Position numbers and translations under genes: made by a program. Under the pieces are notes generated by a model that saw only the letters and a program-made list of their open reading frames with translations, had not been told where the DNA came from and did no database searches. Below are positions 9,301 through 10,638 of a stretch of 10,687 bases of DNA, one piece after another. The DNA is from Baffinella frigidus (lineage: Eukaryota; Cryptophyceae; Cryptomonadales; Baffinellaceae): the NCBI GenBank assembly GCA_026770585.1, contig MU647122.1, forward strand, positions 166,414-177,100. The letters are read 5' to 3'. Every line of letters starts with the position of its first letter. Within the stretch, counting starts at the first letter, position 1.

Positions 9301-10237
9301 TCAACTTTAGGCAATTGTCAACTTTGGCAACCTGGCGGGGGTAGCGGGCGGTGCAGAAGCGCGCGATTCCCTCTCGTGAGATCTGTCGACAGAGGGTGAG
9401 GGTTTATGGAGAGCGAAATGCGATCCGAGAGCAAAAATTCTTTCTCTGCAGTCCTTTCTACGGAAGGGCGTGTCGTTGGCATATGTTGGGAGAAATTAAA
9501 ACCTAAAGGACCTAAAGGGTTTAGGGTATGTGGGGTGAGGGTTTAGGGTGTAGGGTTTGGGGGTTAGGTTACATTTAGGCTTTAGGGTTGAGGGTACAGG
9601 GTTTGGGGTGTGGGGGTTGAGGTACAGGGTTTATGGTTTGAGGGTTAGGGTTTAGGTTGAGGGTTGAGGGTTCGGGGTTTGGGAATTGGGGGTTAGGATT
9701 GGGGGTTTAGGGTTTGGGGTTTGGGGTTAGGGTTTAGGGTTTAGGTTTATGGTTCAGGGTTTAGGGTTTAGGTTTTAGGTTTTAGGGTTTAGGGTTTAGG
9801 GTTCAGGGTTTAGGGTTTAGGGTTTAGGGTTTAGATTTTAGGGTTTCAGGTTTCAGGTTTAGGATTTCAGGTTCTGGTTCAGGGTTTAGGGTTCAGGGTT
9901 CAGGGTTCAGGGTTTAGGGTTCAGGGCTCAGGGTTTATGGTTTATGGTTTAAGGTTGGGGGCTCAGGTTCAGGTTCAGGGTTCATGGTTTAAGGTTTAGG
10001 GTTTAGGGTTTAGGGTTTAGTGTTCAGGGTTCAGGGTTCAGGGTTTATGGTGTAGGGTTTGGGGTTTGGGGTTGAGTGTTTAGGGTTTAGGGCTTAGGAT
10101 TTAGGGTTTAGGGTTGAGGGGTTAGGGTGAACCATAACTCGGAGGGGTTCGACGCTCTGGATGAGGACAAAGACGCGCAGGTCGAATTTGAAGCCCTCGC
10201 ACAGCAGGGGCTTGCCGATGTACTTCTCGACAACCAC
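345..10237 (-). CDS. TTLL-family (tubulin tyrosine ligase-like) gene, partial, nine predicted exons
   Basis: TTLL enzymes are ATP-dependent ligases that add glutamate, glycine or tyrosine to tubulin tails, mostly in axonemes and stable microtubules. I assembled nine minus-strand exons by following family motifs in order: VEKYIG/FKFDLR/VEPLR, EGIARFCTARY, HLTH, SQRTITQTF, IWRGIYGM, CFHILGLDVLID, LQVDADP, LPHTH. In exon order the segments are 10237-10133, 9382-9332, 8476-8417, 7216-7142, 5854-5786, 4676-4563, 2904-2815, 1309-1190 and 386-345, about 242 codons. All are flanked by AG and GT, all have lengths divisible by three, and none contains a stop. The N-terminal part of the ligase must lie beyond the right edge; the left end may also be incomplete. 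The match is by remembered family motifs, not alignment. Substitutions at catalytic positions leave open a pseudo-enzyme or a decaying gene. The TTLL subfamily cannot be told. Confidence 0.77.
486..527 (-). CDS. Candidate exon 9, copy 2 (KPPGARENEDAEP)
   Basis: Same 42 bp length and phase as copy 1: TKPPGARENEDAEP between CCCTAACAG acceptor and CCC|GTGCTA donor. Differences from copy 1 include some that change an amino acid (GH to EN, E to A) but none that break the frame. Confidence 0.42.
656..691 (-). CDS. Candidate exon 9, copy 3 (shorter, in frame)
   Basis: Reads GEPPRGHEAESP between CTGACAG and CCC|GTGCTA. It is 36 bp, two codons shorter than copies 1 and 2, with frame kept. Either an alternative exon or a fossil copy. 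Confidence 0.35.
773..809 (-). pseudogene. Exon 9 copy 4, frameshifted
   Basis: Starts GKPPGAS between CTAACAG and the GTGCTA donor, but the segment is 37 bp, so splicing through it would shift the frame. Its 5' part matches copy 1 and its 3' end (CGAGGCCGAATCCCCC) matches copy 3. Confidence 0.45.
971..1001 (-). pseudogene. Donor-side copy 2 of TTLL exon 8
   Basis: LEMRTARFDK with donor AAG|GTTTTT. Confidence 0.6.
1073..1114 (-). pseudogene. Donor-side copy 1 of TTLL exon 8
   Basis: VGGCLEILTDRFGK with donor AAA|GTGCGG, matching the end of exon 8 in frame. Confidence 0.72.
1190..1309 (-). CDS. TTLL exon 8 in window (LPHTHRECEVGKRAKA)
   Basis: Forty codons: VCECEDDVLPHTHRECEVGK, then RAKAIAVGGCLEML and TTRFGK. 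It resembles the TTLL segment after the EVN motif, where a basic or aromatic run is followed by (I/E)D(R/L)xVKxxVVxGxLxLV; VGKRAKAIAVGGCLEML fits that helix. Acceptor is ACCGTAG|GTG and donor GGAAAG|GTCCTT; 120 bp, phase 0. Five upstream acceptor-side fragments and two downstream donor-side fragments surround it. It is the only version with an uninterrupted frame. The family match is moderate, the copy pattern strong. Confidence 0.74.
1494..1566 (-). pseudogene. Acceptor-side copy 5 of TTLL exon 8, frameshifted
   Basis: MCECEDDVLSD, then a short insertion relative to the intact exon (GACCTCG between CTTTCC and CACACGCACC) shifts the frame; the DNA match continues through CGCACCGCGAGTGCGAAGTC. 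Confidence 0.65.
1614..1641 (-). pseudogene. Acceptor-side fragment 4 of TTLL exon 8
   Basis: VCECEVDVL after AACCAAG|GTG. Confidence 0.6.
1692..1724 (-). pseudogene. Acceptor-side fragment 3 of TTLL exon 8
   Basis: VCEREDDVLPD after CCCCGCAG|GTG; frame open over the fragment and acceptor better than that of the intact exon. Confidence 0.65.
1812..1866 (-). pseudogene. Acceptor-side fragment 2 of TTLL exon 8
   Basis: After ATCAAG|GTG the bases follow exon 8 through CTTCCCCACACACACC and GTGCGAAGTCAGGAAGC, with stops and indels that break the frame. It is one of the longer acceptor-side copies. Confidence 0.6.
2094..2120 (-). pseudogene. Acceptor-side fragment 1 of TTLL exon 8 (outermost)
   Basis: After CCCCGCAG it reads CCEC-stop-DDAL, matching VCECEDDVL with a nonsense change. 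Confidence 0.55.
2365..2424 (-). pseudogene. Donor-side copy 2 of TTLL exon 7
   Basis: PMAYDYTINFEELGFDIETK with donor AAG|GTAAAC, then CCAAGCC and telomere-like C-strand repeat. Confidence 0.78.
2449..2523. repeat. Direct repeat pair GGACGTT..CGGACGTG
   Basis: 2449-2468 and 2501-2520 match at most positions (GGACGTTTGGTCGGACGTG against GGACGTTCCGCCGGACGTG). Between them is a GTACC..GGTAC inverted repeat. Function unknown; sits between two exon 7 copies. Confidence 0.5.
2597..2655 (-). pseudogene. Donor-side copy 1 of TTLL exon 7
   Basis: WMAHDCTINVEELGFDIETK with donor AAG|GTAACC, nearly identical to the end of exon 7. The sequence upstream differs (GCCGAGCGAGAAGG rather than the LQVDADP codons). 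Confidence 0.8.
2703..2780. repeat. Hairpin pair in intron after exon 7
   Basis: Two palindromic blocks: CCTACGGATT..CCGTAGGG..CCTACGG (2705-2746) and arms AAAAGCCGAGGTCGA / TCGACCTTGGCTTTT (about 2747-2780, one mismatch, 3-base loop). The CCTACGG block recurs at 9081-9130 and 10343-10383. Confidence 0.7.
2815..2904 (-). CDS. TTLL exon 7 in window (VHFLQVDADPRM)
   Basis: Thirty codons: VHFLQVDADPRMAFDY, then TINVEELGFDIETK. Joined to exon 6 it gives LIDASLK-VHFLQVDADPRM, aligning with the family's LKPxLLEVNxxPSL. Two metal-coordinating positions differ: Glu of EVN is Gln and Asn is Asp. Acceptor CCTATCGCAG|GTG, donor ACTAAG|GTAACC, 90 bp, phase 0. A degraded acceptor-side copy (3061-3113) lies upstream and also has LQV. 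Two donor-side copies lie downstream at 2597-2655 and 2365-2424, both keeping AAG|GTAA donors. The Gln/Asp change therefore predates at least one duplication. Confidence 0.83.
2915..3060 (+). repeat. TTTGGGGT/TTTAGGG tract upstream of exon 7
   Basis: GGGTTTGGGGTTTGGG variants with GGCATGCGGGG and GGCATGAGGGT interruptions. Separates intact exon 7 from its acceptor-side copy. Confidence 0.85.
3061..3113 (-). pseudogene. Acceptor-side copy of TTLL exon 7
   Basis: VHVLQVGADPRMVYKYTIT after TTTACCCAG|GTG. It shares LQV with the intact exon; Asp is Gly. Lies upstream in the gene direction. Confidence 0.78.
3131..3265. mobile_element. Foldback (MITE-like) element 1
   Basis: AT-rich inverted repeat with arms of about 52 bases (3131-3182 and 3212-3265). 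The left arm contains GAAAACGACTTTAATTTAAAA and TTACTACAC; the right arm reads the same on the opposite strand (GAAAACGGTTTTGATTTAAA, CACTACACAA). No coding capacity, so non-autonomous. It shares the ACTACACAA core with element 2 and the flank of element 3. It is much more AT-rich than its surroundings. Confidence 0.8.
3319..3520 (-). mobile_element. CCACAC terminal-inverted-repeat element, copy c
   Basis: Ends CCACATGGTGGACTACGAA and, on the opposite strand, CCACACAGCGGGCTACGAA. It holds the internal stem GTCAACTTGCC..GGTAGTTAAC and GACCAAATTGCACCAG found in the copy at 6991-7128, in reverse orientation, plus extra sequence at 3415-3510 with a GTCGGCCC/GGGCCGAC hairpin. Confidence 0.72.
3607..3633 (-). 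pseudogene. Donor-side copy 3 of TTLL exon 6
   Basis: LELIDASLQ; the donor GT is mutated to AT (GCAG|ATGTGG). Confidence 0.6.
3672..3810. mobile_element. Foldback element 2 (ACTACACAA core)
   Basis: Arms of about 60 bases: left AGGAACAAGTATCTTTCTTT ending AAAATTACTACACAA (3731), right starting TTGTGTAGTAATTTT and ending ACGTGTTCCCGGATTAATAC. Only about 20 bases of loop. The right end coincides with the donor of exon 6 copy 2. Confidence 0.82.
3811..3880 (-). pseudogene. Donor-side copy 2 of TTLL exon 6
   Basis: GGAGCFRILGLDVLIDASLQ with donor GCAG|GTATTA. A stop (TAG) replaces the Lys codon upstream in GGTTCTAGG, so it is dead as an exon beginning further upstream. The foldback element 3672-3810 ends exactly at its donor GT. 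Confidence 0.75.
3919..4055 (+). mobile_element. CCACAC element, copy b
   Basis: Starts CCACACGGTGGGCTTTGAGAG and ends GGTCCGTAGTCGCCGCGTGG. The internal stem AAAGTCAACT / AGTTGACTTT (10 bp perfect) is followed by TGATGAAAGG. Colinear with 6991-7128 over its length. Confidence 0.75.
4059..4315 (-). pseudogene. Donor-side copy 1 of TTLL exon 6, split by a hairpin element
   Basis: Bases 4251-4315 encode MKGGGRDSRGAQ then GCFYILGLDV; bases 4059-4084 encode the continuation LIDASLQ with a GCAG|GTACCA donor. The two halves are separated by a 166 bp inverted-repeat element (4085-4250). Without it the frame would be open. The A/C-run at 4302-4311 (ten C) suggests slippage. Confidence 0.78.
4085..4250. 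mobile_element. 166 bp hairpin MITE inserted in an exon 6 copy
   Basis: Arms of 71 bases (4087-4157 and 4178-4248) with a single visible mismatch (GGCC against GGCA) and a 20-base loop. Ends TAATAGGGTAACGG / CCGTTACCCTATGA. It is flanked by ACGT on both sides (4081-4084, 4251-4254), consistent with a 4 bp target duplication. Two other copies of the same exon (3811-3880, 4563-4676) show the uninterrupted sequence GAGCACGTCGAG. High arm identity means a recent insertion. Confidence 0.9.
4336..4523. mobile_element. 188 bp foldback element upstream of exon 6 donor copies
   Basis: Left arm starts TAGAGCCATTCCGGTAGGAC, right arm ends GTCCTACCGGAATAGCTCTA. The arms stay complementary through CTTGTCGCGTTTTCGACTTC and a run of GAAGTCTCGAA triplicated on the right side. 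It is followed by an AT-rich middle. Non-coding on either strand despite short ORFs. Confidence 0.82.
4563..4676 (-). CDS. TTLL exon 6 in window (CFHILGLDVLIDASLK)
   Basis: Thirty-eight codons: AAHHAAVANAMKGKAEFK, then GGAGCFHILGLDVLIDASLK. The second half is a near-canonical TTLL motif, CFE(L/I)xGFD(V/I)LxDxxLKPxL; the Asp of GLDVLID is a metal-binding position in the family. Acceptor is CCCTAACCCCCCAG|GCG, so the telomere-like repeat itself supplies the pyrimidine tract. Donor is TTAAAG|GTGCGT, the best donor in the window. 114 bp, phase 0. Acceptor-side fragments lie upstream (4763-4795, 4880-4896, 5073-5084) and donor-side copies downstream (4059-4315 interrupted, 3811-3880, 3607-3633). 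It is the only copy with both halves and no stop. Confidence 0.86.
4763..4795 (-). pseudogene. Acceptor-side fragment 1 of TTLL exon 6
   Basis: AAHHSAVANAS after CCCTAAACTCAG|GCAGCG. Ten of eleven residues are close to the intact exon, which lies about 90 bp downstream in the gene direction. Confidence 0.75.
4880..4896 (-). pseudogene. Acceptor-side fragment 2 of TTLL exon 6
   Basis: AAHD after GAACCACAG|GCCGCG. Exon similarity ends after about 14 bases. Confidence 0.45.
4997..5025 (-). pseudogene. Internal fragment of TTLL exon 6
   Basis: GCAAACGACATCAGGGGCAA then GCC gives ANDIRGKP, matching ANAMKGKA of exon 6. No splice site is attached, so it does not fit the simple end-fragment pattern. 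Confidence 0.4.
5028..5071 (+). mobile_element. Fragment of the CCACAC element (internal stem)
   Basis: AAAATCCTTAAAGTTAACTG, CCCACAGGGTAAGTTGACTT: matches the internal stem of copies at 3919-4055 and 6991-7128 but lacks both ends. Confidence 0.65.
5073..5084 (-). pseudogene. Acceptor-side fragment of TTLL exon 6 (outermost)
   Basis: AAHN after an acceptor CCTACACCCTCAG. Only twelve exon bases remain; accepted because the acceptor context matches the other copies. It abuts a fragment of the CCACAC element (5028-5071). Confidence 0.4.
5291..5413. mobile_element. Foldback element 3
   Basis: Left arm AGAATGTGTTAATTAAAG then CCTTTCCTGCCAACGAAATT, right arm the complement ending GGCGGGAAAGTCTTTAATGC, ATGCATTCT. 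The core (ACTACCAAAATG and CATTGTGTCATAATTT) is a diverged form of the ACTACACAA core in elements 1 and 2. Confidence 0.75.
5570..5586 (-). pseudogene. Donor-side fragment 3 of TTLL exon 5
   Basis: SYLLE followed by GAA|GTCTTC. Short, but the downstream intron sequence (CTCTGCTCTCGAGCG) also matches the intron after exon 5 (CTCCGCTCTCGAGCG), so exon end and intron start were copied together. Confidence 0.5.
5650..5679 (-). pseudogene. Donor-side fragment 2 of TTLL exon 5
   Basis: SQMLHPLLLE followed by GAG|GTCCAG, matching CQLMQPQLLE|GTTACG of exon 5. Confidence 0.6.
5710..5727 (-). pseudogene. Donor-side fragment 1 of TTLL exon 5
   Basis: HPQLLE followed by GAG|GTTCTT. Matches QPQLLE|GTTACG of exon 5. 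Confidence 0.55.
5786..5854 (-). CDS. TTLL exon 5 in window (IWRGIYGM...QPQLLE)
   Basis: Twenty-three codons: QIWRGIYGMAATVCQ then LMQPQLLE. It corresponds to the TTLL helix of type xWxxIxxMxxxTxxAxQPxL that follows the GSKR-like segment. Acceptor AACCTCAG|CAG preceded by CCCTAAAA repeat; donor CTCGAG|GTTACG; 69 bp, phase 0. Three copies of its donor-side end lie downstream at 5710-5727, 5650-5679 and 5570-5586, and one copy of its acceptor-side end lies upstream at 6576-6599. The conserved Lys seen in many relatives (VKT) is replaced by the ATV sequence. Confidence 0.74.
5855..6000 (+). repeat. TTTAGGG tract upstream of exon 5
   Basis: GGTTTTAGGGTTTACGGTTT and variants to 5990. On the gene strand it becomes the CCCTAAAACCTCAG acceptor of exon 5. 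Confidence 0.85.
5994..6240 (+). repeat. 36 bp direct repeats flanking a hairpin element
   Basis: 5994-6029 and 6205-6240 match closely (GCGGATTGGGGGGGCGGCT, then GCAGTCACC.CGACACC). Between them lies an inverted repeat with 16-base arms (6072-6087 TCCCTCAAGTAGCGAG and 6157-6172, one mismatch) and an inner stem GGGGGTCAA / TTGACCCCC (6138-6157). Confidence 0.8.
6274..6388 (+). repeat. 29 bp degenerate direct repeats
   Basis: 6274-6302 TAATACATACATACCCTCCA.. and 6360-6388 TAACGCATACCTACCCTGCA.., both ending CACACATACTC. Confidence 0.65.
6395..6573. mobile_element. Foldback element 4 with inner 14 bp perfect stem
   Basis: Ends CACACGAGGCTATCCATGC and its complement GCATGGATAGCCTCGTGTG. Inner arms TGATCACGTTTCCG (6475-6488) and CGGAAACGTGATCA (6503-6516) are perfect. 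The end sequence ACACGAGGCTATCCAT also occurs at 6188-6203 outside the element. Confidence 0.85.
6576..6599 (-). pseudogene. Acceptor-side copy of TTLL exon 5
   Basis: CAGATCTGGCGGGGCACCTA gives QIWRGTY, after CCCTAAACCCTAAG, an acceptor-like AG formed by the telomeric heptamer. It ends right beside the foldback element 6395-6573. Confidence 0.65.
6600..6740 (+). repeat. TTTGGGG/TTTAGGG tract
   Basis: Run of GGGTTTGGGGTTTGGGG, unusually rich in TTTGGGG rather than TTTAGGG. Lies between copies of exons 5 and 4. Confidence 0.9.
6740..6783 (-). pseudogene. Donor-side copy of TTLL exon 4
   Basis: About 43 bp identical to 7144-7187, giving QTFTALKKAGVNTS. The donor is destroyed: CCAG|GT has become CCAAAC, running straight into TTTGGGGT-type repeat. 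The exact identity suggests a young duplication or conversion. Confidence 0.78.
6880..6980 (+). repeat. GAACCGCGCC minisatellite
   Basis: Five occurrences of GAACCGCGC, in units of about 20-22 bp (TTAATCTGTATGAACCGCGC and variants) at 6880, 6903, 6923, 6945 and a truncated one at 6967. Gives short open frames on both strands that are not genes. Confidence 0.85.
6991..7128 (+). mobile_element. CCACAC element, copy a
   Basis: Ends CCACACAGTGGGCTTCGAGG and GGTTGGTAGTCCACCGTGTGG; inner stem GAAGTTAATTGCC / GGCAACTTC around TCAA. 138 bp. It sits just downstream of the exon 4 donor in the gene direction. Reference copy for the family. Confidence 0.78.
7142..7216 (-). CDS. TTLL exon 4 in window (SQRTITQ...KAGVNTSQ)
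   Basis: Twenty-five codons: TNQSSQRTITQ, then TFTALKKAGVNTSQ. In TTLL proteins the HLTN block is followed by a variable loop and then a segment of the type GSKR(T/K)Lxxxxxxxxxx(G)xDxxxxW; SSQRTITQTFTALKKAGVNT fits that type in the right place. The acceptor follows a good pyrimidine stretch (CTCGTTTTGCAG) and the donor is CCCAG|GTCCGA. Length 75, phase 0. Its donor-side half is repeated exactly for about 43 bp at 6741-6783. A CCACAC inverted-repeat element ends within 15 bp of the donor. Homology is weaker here than for exons 1, 3 and 6; the call relies on order, splice sites and copy pattern. Confidence 0.68.
7217..7660. repeat. Intron 3-4, right-hand part
   Basis: 7217-7500 has no recognisable feature beyond a short TTTACGG/TTTCGGG patch at 7376-7420. 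7525-7650 is C-rich CCTAAACCCCAAACCCCGAA repeat, the reverse strand orientation of most tracts. Confidence 0.7.
7667..7702 (-). pseudogene. Donor-side copy 4 of TTLL exon 3
   Basis: Reads ASTRQRGEFNWQ with CAG|GTCTTG donor. More diverged than copies 1-3, frame kept. Confidence 0.7.
7791..7829 (-). pseudogene. Donor-side copy 3 of TTLL exon 3
   Basis: Reads DALTKQSGEFKWQ with CAG|GTCCCG donor, closest to the intact exon in its DALTKQSG part. It directly abuts a homogeneous TTAACCC tandem array on its upstream side. Confidence 0.75.
7833..7886 (-). repeat. Homogeneous (TTAACCC)n array
   Basis: Seven to eight uninterrupted copies of TTAACCC. It is the only perfectly uniform heptamer array in the interior and a different heptamer (GGGTTAA) from TTTAGGG. 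Confidence 0.92.
8024..8056 (-). pseudogene. Donor-side copy 2 of TTLL exon 3
   Basis: LAEQSDEFNWQ with CAG|GTCTTG donor. Upstream of it (in gene direction) sits a palindromic CCTAGG-rich block that separates it from its identical twin. Confidence 0.75.
8057..8170. repeat. CCTAGG-rich palindromic block between identical exon 3 copies
   Basis: Two tandem units of about 49 bp starting CCCCCTAGG at 8060 and 8109; the second closes with the complement GGTCCTAGGGGG at 8153-8164. The block is flanked by 43 bp identical repeats (8015-8057 and 8185-8227). Confidence 0.78.
8194..8229 (-). pseudogene. Donor-side copy 1 of TTLL exon 3
   Basis: Reads TLAEQSDEFNWQ with a CAG|GTCTTG donor, corresponding to the LTKQSGDFNWQ end of exon 3. 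It is identical over 43 bp (8185-8227) to the next copy at 8015-8057. Confidence 0.75.
8417..8476 (-). CDS. TTLL exon 3 in window (AHLTHDAL)
   Basis: Twenty codons beginning LLAHLTHDALTKQ and ending GDFNWQ. It matches the family segment (M/A)HLTN(D/Y)(A/S)(V/I/L)(Q/N)K, in which the conserved Asn is His here. Acceptor AACGCAG|CTG, donor TGGCAG|GTTATC, 60 bp, phase 0 at both ends. The upstream sequence stays open in the same frame for some codons, so the exon could begin further upstream. Four donor-side copies follow at 8194, 8024, 7791 and 7667, and at least one acceptor-side copy precedes it near 8724-8750. A longer open frame over the same bases on this strand is in another frame and has no family motif. 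Confidence 0.78.
8477..8990. repeat. Intron 2-3: degenerate repeat units of about 100 bp
   Basis: GTCCCCTTCGCAGGGCCCTG and variants recur around 8500, 8610, 8650, 8790 and 8925, often after GCGTCGAGAGAG. GGAGTATTGACTC is tandemly doubled at 8539-8566. These units carry intron plus the start of exon 3. No gene of its own. Confidence 0.65.
8724..8750 (-). pseudogene. Acceptor-side fragment of TTLL exon 3
   Basis: The minus strand reads CACACGCACCTCCTTTCACA then CCTCACCCG, matching the start of exon 3 (CGCAGCTGCTGGCACACCTC) with several substitutions. The acceptor AG is lost. Intron sequence upstream of it (GCGTCGAGAG, then CCTTCGCAGGG) is shared with the intact exon, so intron and exon start were duplicated together. 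Confidence 0.5.
9018..9181 (+). mobile_element. CCACAC element, copy d
   Basis: Ends CCACACAGCGGGCT and, on the other strand, CCACACGGCGGTTTTCGAAG. It contains the CCGTAGG..CCTATG..CCCTACGG hairpin at 9081-9130. Confidence 0.65.
9230..9330 (+). repeat. Short tandem TTTAGGCAA repeats
   Basis: TTTAGGCAA occurs at 9245, 9272 and 9305 with CCAAACTG and TCAACTTT spacers; it lies directly downstream of the exon 2 donor. Confidence 0.65.
9332..9382 (-). CDS. TTLL exon 2 in window (REGIARFCTARY)
   Basis: Seventeen codons reading ISREGIARFCTARYPRQ. In TTLL proteins the FKFDLR block is followed about ten residues later by (Y/F)xxGLxRFCTxxY, and this exon supplies exactly that segment. Acceptor GTCGACAG|ATC, donor CGCCAG|GTTGCC, length 51 with both ends phase 0. 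No partial copies of this exon were seen. It lies about 750 bp downstream of exon 1 in the gene direction, past the longest telomere-like tract. The exon is too short for an ORF finder; it was found by searching for the expected motif between exons 1 and 3. Confidence 0.8.
9400..9500. other. Unassigned intron segment
   Basis: Unique-looking sequence between exon 2 and the long telomere-like tract; no coding, repeat or RNA signature seen. Confidence 0.5.
9508..10132 (+). repeat. Longest telomere-like tract in the window
   Basis: About 620 bp of TTTAGGG with GGGTTCAGGG, GGTTTATGG, GTTTGGGG and TTAGGTTTTAGG variants. All in one orientation. It is the predicted intron between exons 1 and 2, and ends 1 base from the exon 1 donor. 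Confidence 0.95.
10133..10237 (-). CDS. TTLL exon 1 in window (FKFDLR core)
   Basis: Encodes 35 residues, starting VVVEKYIGKPLLCEG, then FKFDLRVFVLIQSVEPLRVM. This is the most recognisable TTLL block: the family signature is a Q-Y-I-x-x-P-L-L segment followed by (Y/F)KFDLRxYVL and a P-L-R-(I/V) turn, which belong to the ATP-grasp fold and nucleotide-binding core. The acceptor is GGCCAG before GTGGTT. The donor is ATG|GTTCAC, weaker than the others, after which the intron goes directly into CCCTAAC-type repeat. Phase 0 at both ends. A truncated copy lies upstream at 10462-10522. On the plus strand the same bases also give an open frame, but only the minus frame has the motif. Confidence 0.88.
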
Positions 10238-10281
10238 CTGGCCACACATCGGAGCACAAAGGGATTGCATGAGCAACCCAT

Positions 10282-10442
10282 CCACACAGCGGACTTCGAA
10301 GGGAGTTTGAATAACCCCTAAGCGATACGACCTACGACCCTACGGTAGGAAACCCGTAGGGACATAGGGGGGTTCCTACGGATAGGGTAACGGAAACTCG
10401 GGCTCTCAGCGCCCGAAAACCCCGCCGTAGCCCGCTGTGTGG
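10282..10442 (+). mobile_element. CCACAC element, copy e, between two exon 1 copies
   Basis: Ends CCACACAGCGGACTTCGAAGG and CGCCGTAGCCCGCTGTGTGG. It contains a CCTACGGTAGGAA..CCGTAGGG..TTCCTACGG hairpin (10343-10383) and GGGTAACGGAAACTCGGGC, shared in part with the extra region of copy c. Confidence 0.75.
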
Positions 10443-10461
10443 CAAGACGAATCCACAGGGT

Positions 10462-10522
10462 TCAGCTCGAATTTGAAGCCTTCGCAGAGTAGGGGTTCGG
10501 CGATGTATTTCTCGACAACCAC
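10462..10522 (-). pseudogene. Acceptor-side copy of TTLL exon 1
   Basis: Reads VVVEKYIAEPLLCEG then FKFEL, diverging before the DLR motif is complete. The acceptor, AAACCCTAAACCCCAG|GTG, is formed directly by telomere-like repeat. It lies upstream of the intact exon, separated from it by a CCACAC inverted-repeat element at 10282-10442. G-to-A and D-to-E differences show it has drifted. It could act as a decoy acceptor. Confidence 0.8.
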
Positions 10523-10539
10523 CTGGGGTTTAGGGTTTG

Positions 10540-10630
10540 TTATTTACGATTTATCATATATCATTTGTCTATCACTTATTTACAATTTGTGATATAAGTA
10601 TATATATGTACATATGTATTGTTTGTATAT

Positions 10631-10638
<8 letters not shown>
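10540..10638. other. AT-rich segment
   Basis: TATTTACGATTTATCATATA and TATATATGTACATATG runs; no gene seen. Confidence 0.7.

Noticed and set aside
9508-10132. Right-end telomere
   Set aside because: Orientation would fit, but exon 1, a transposon-like element and AT-rich DNA follow it, so it is interstitial.
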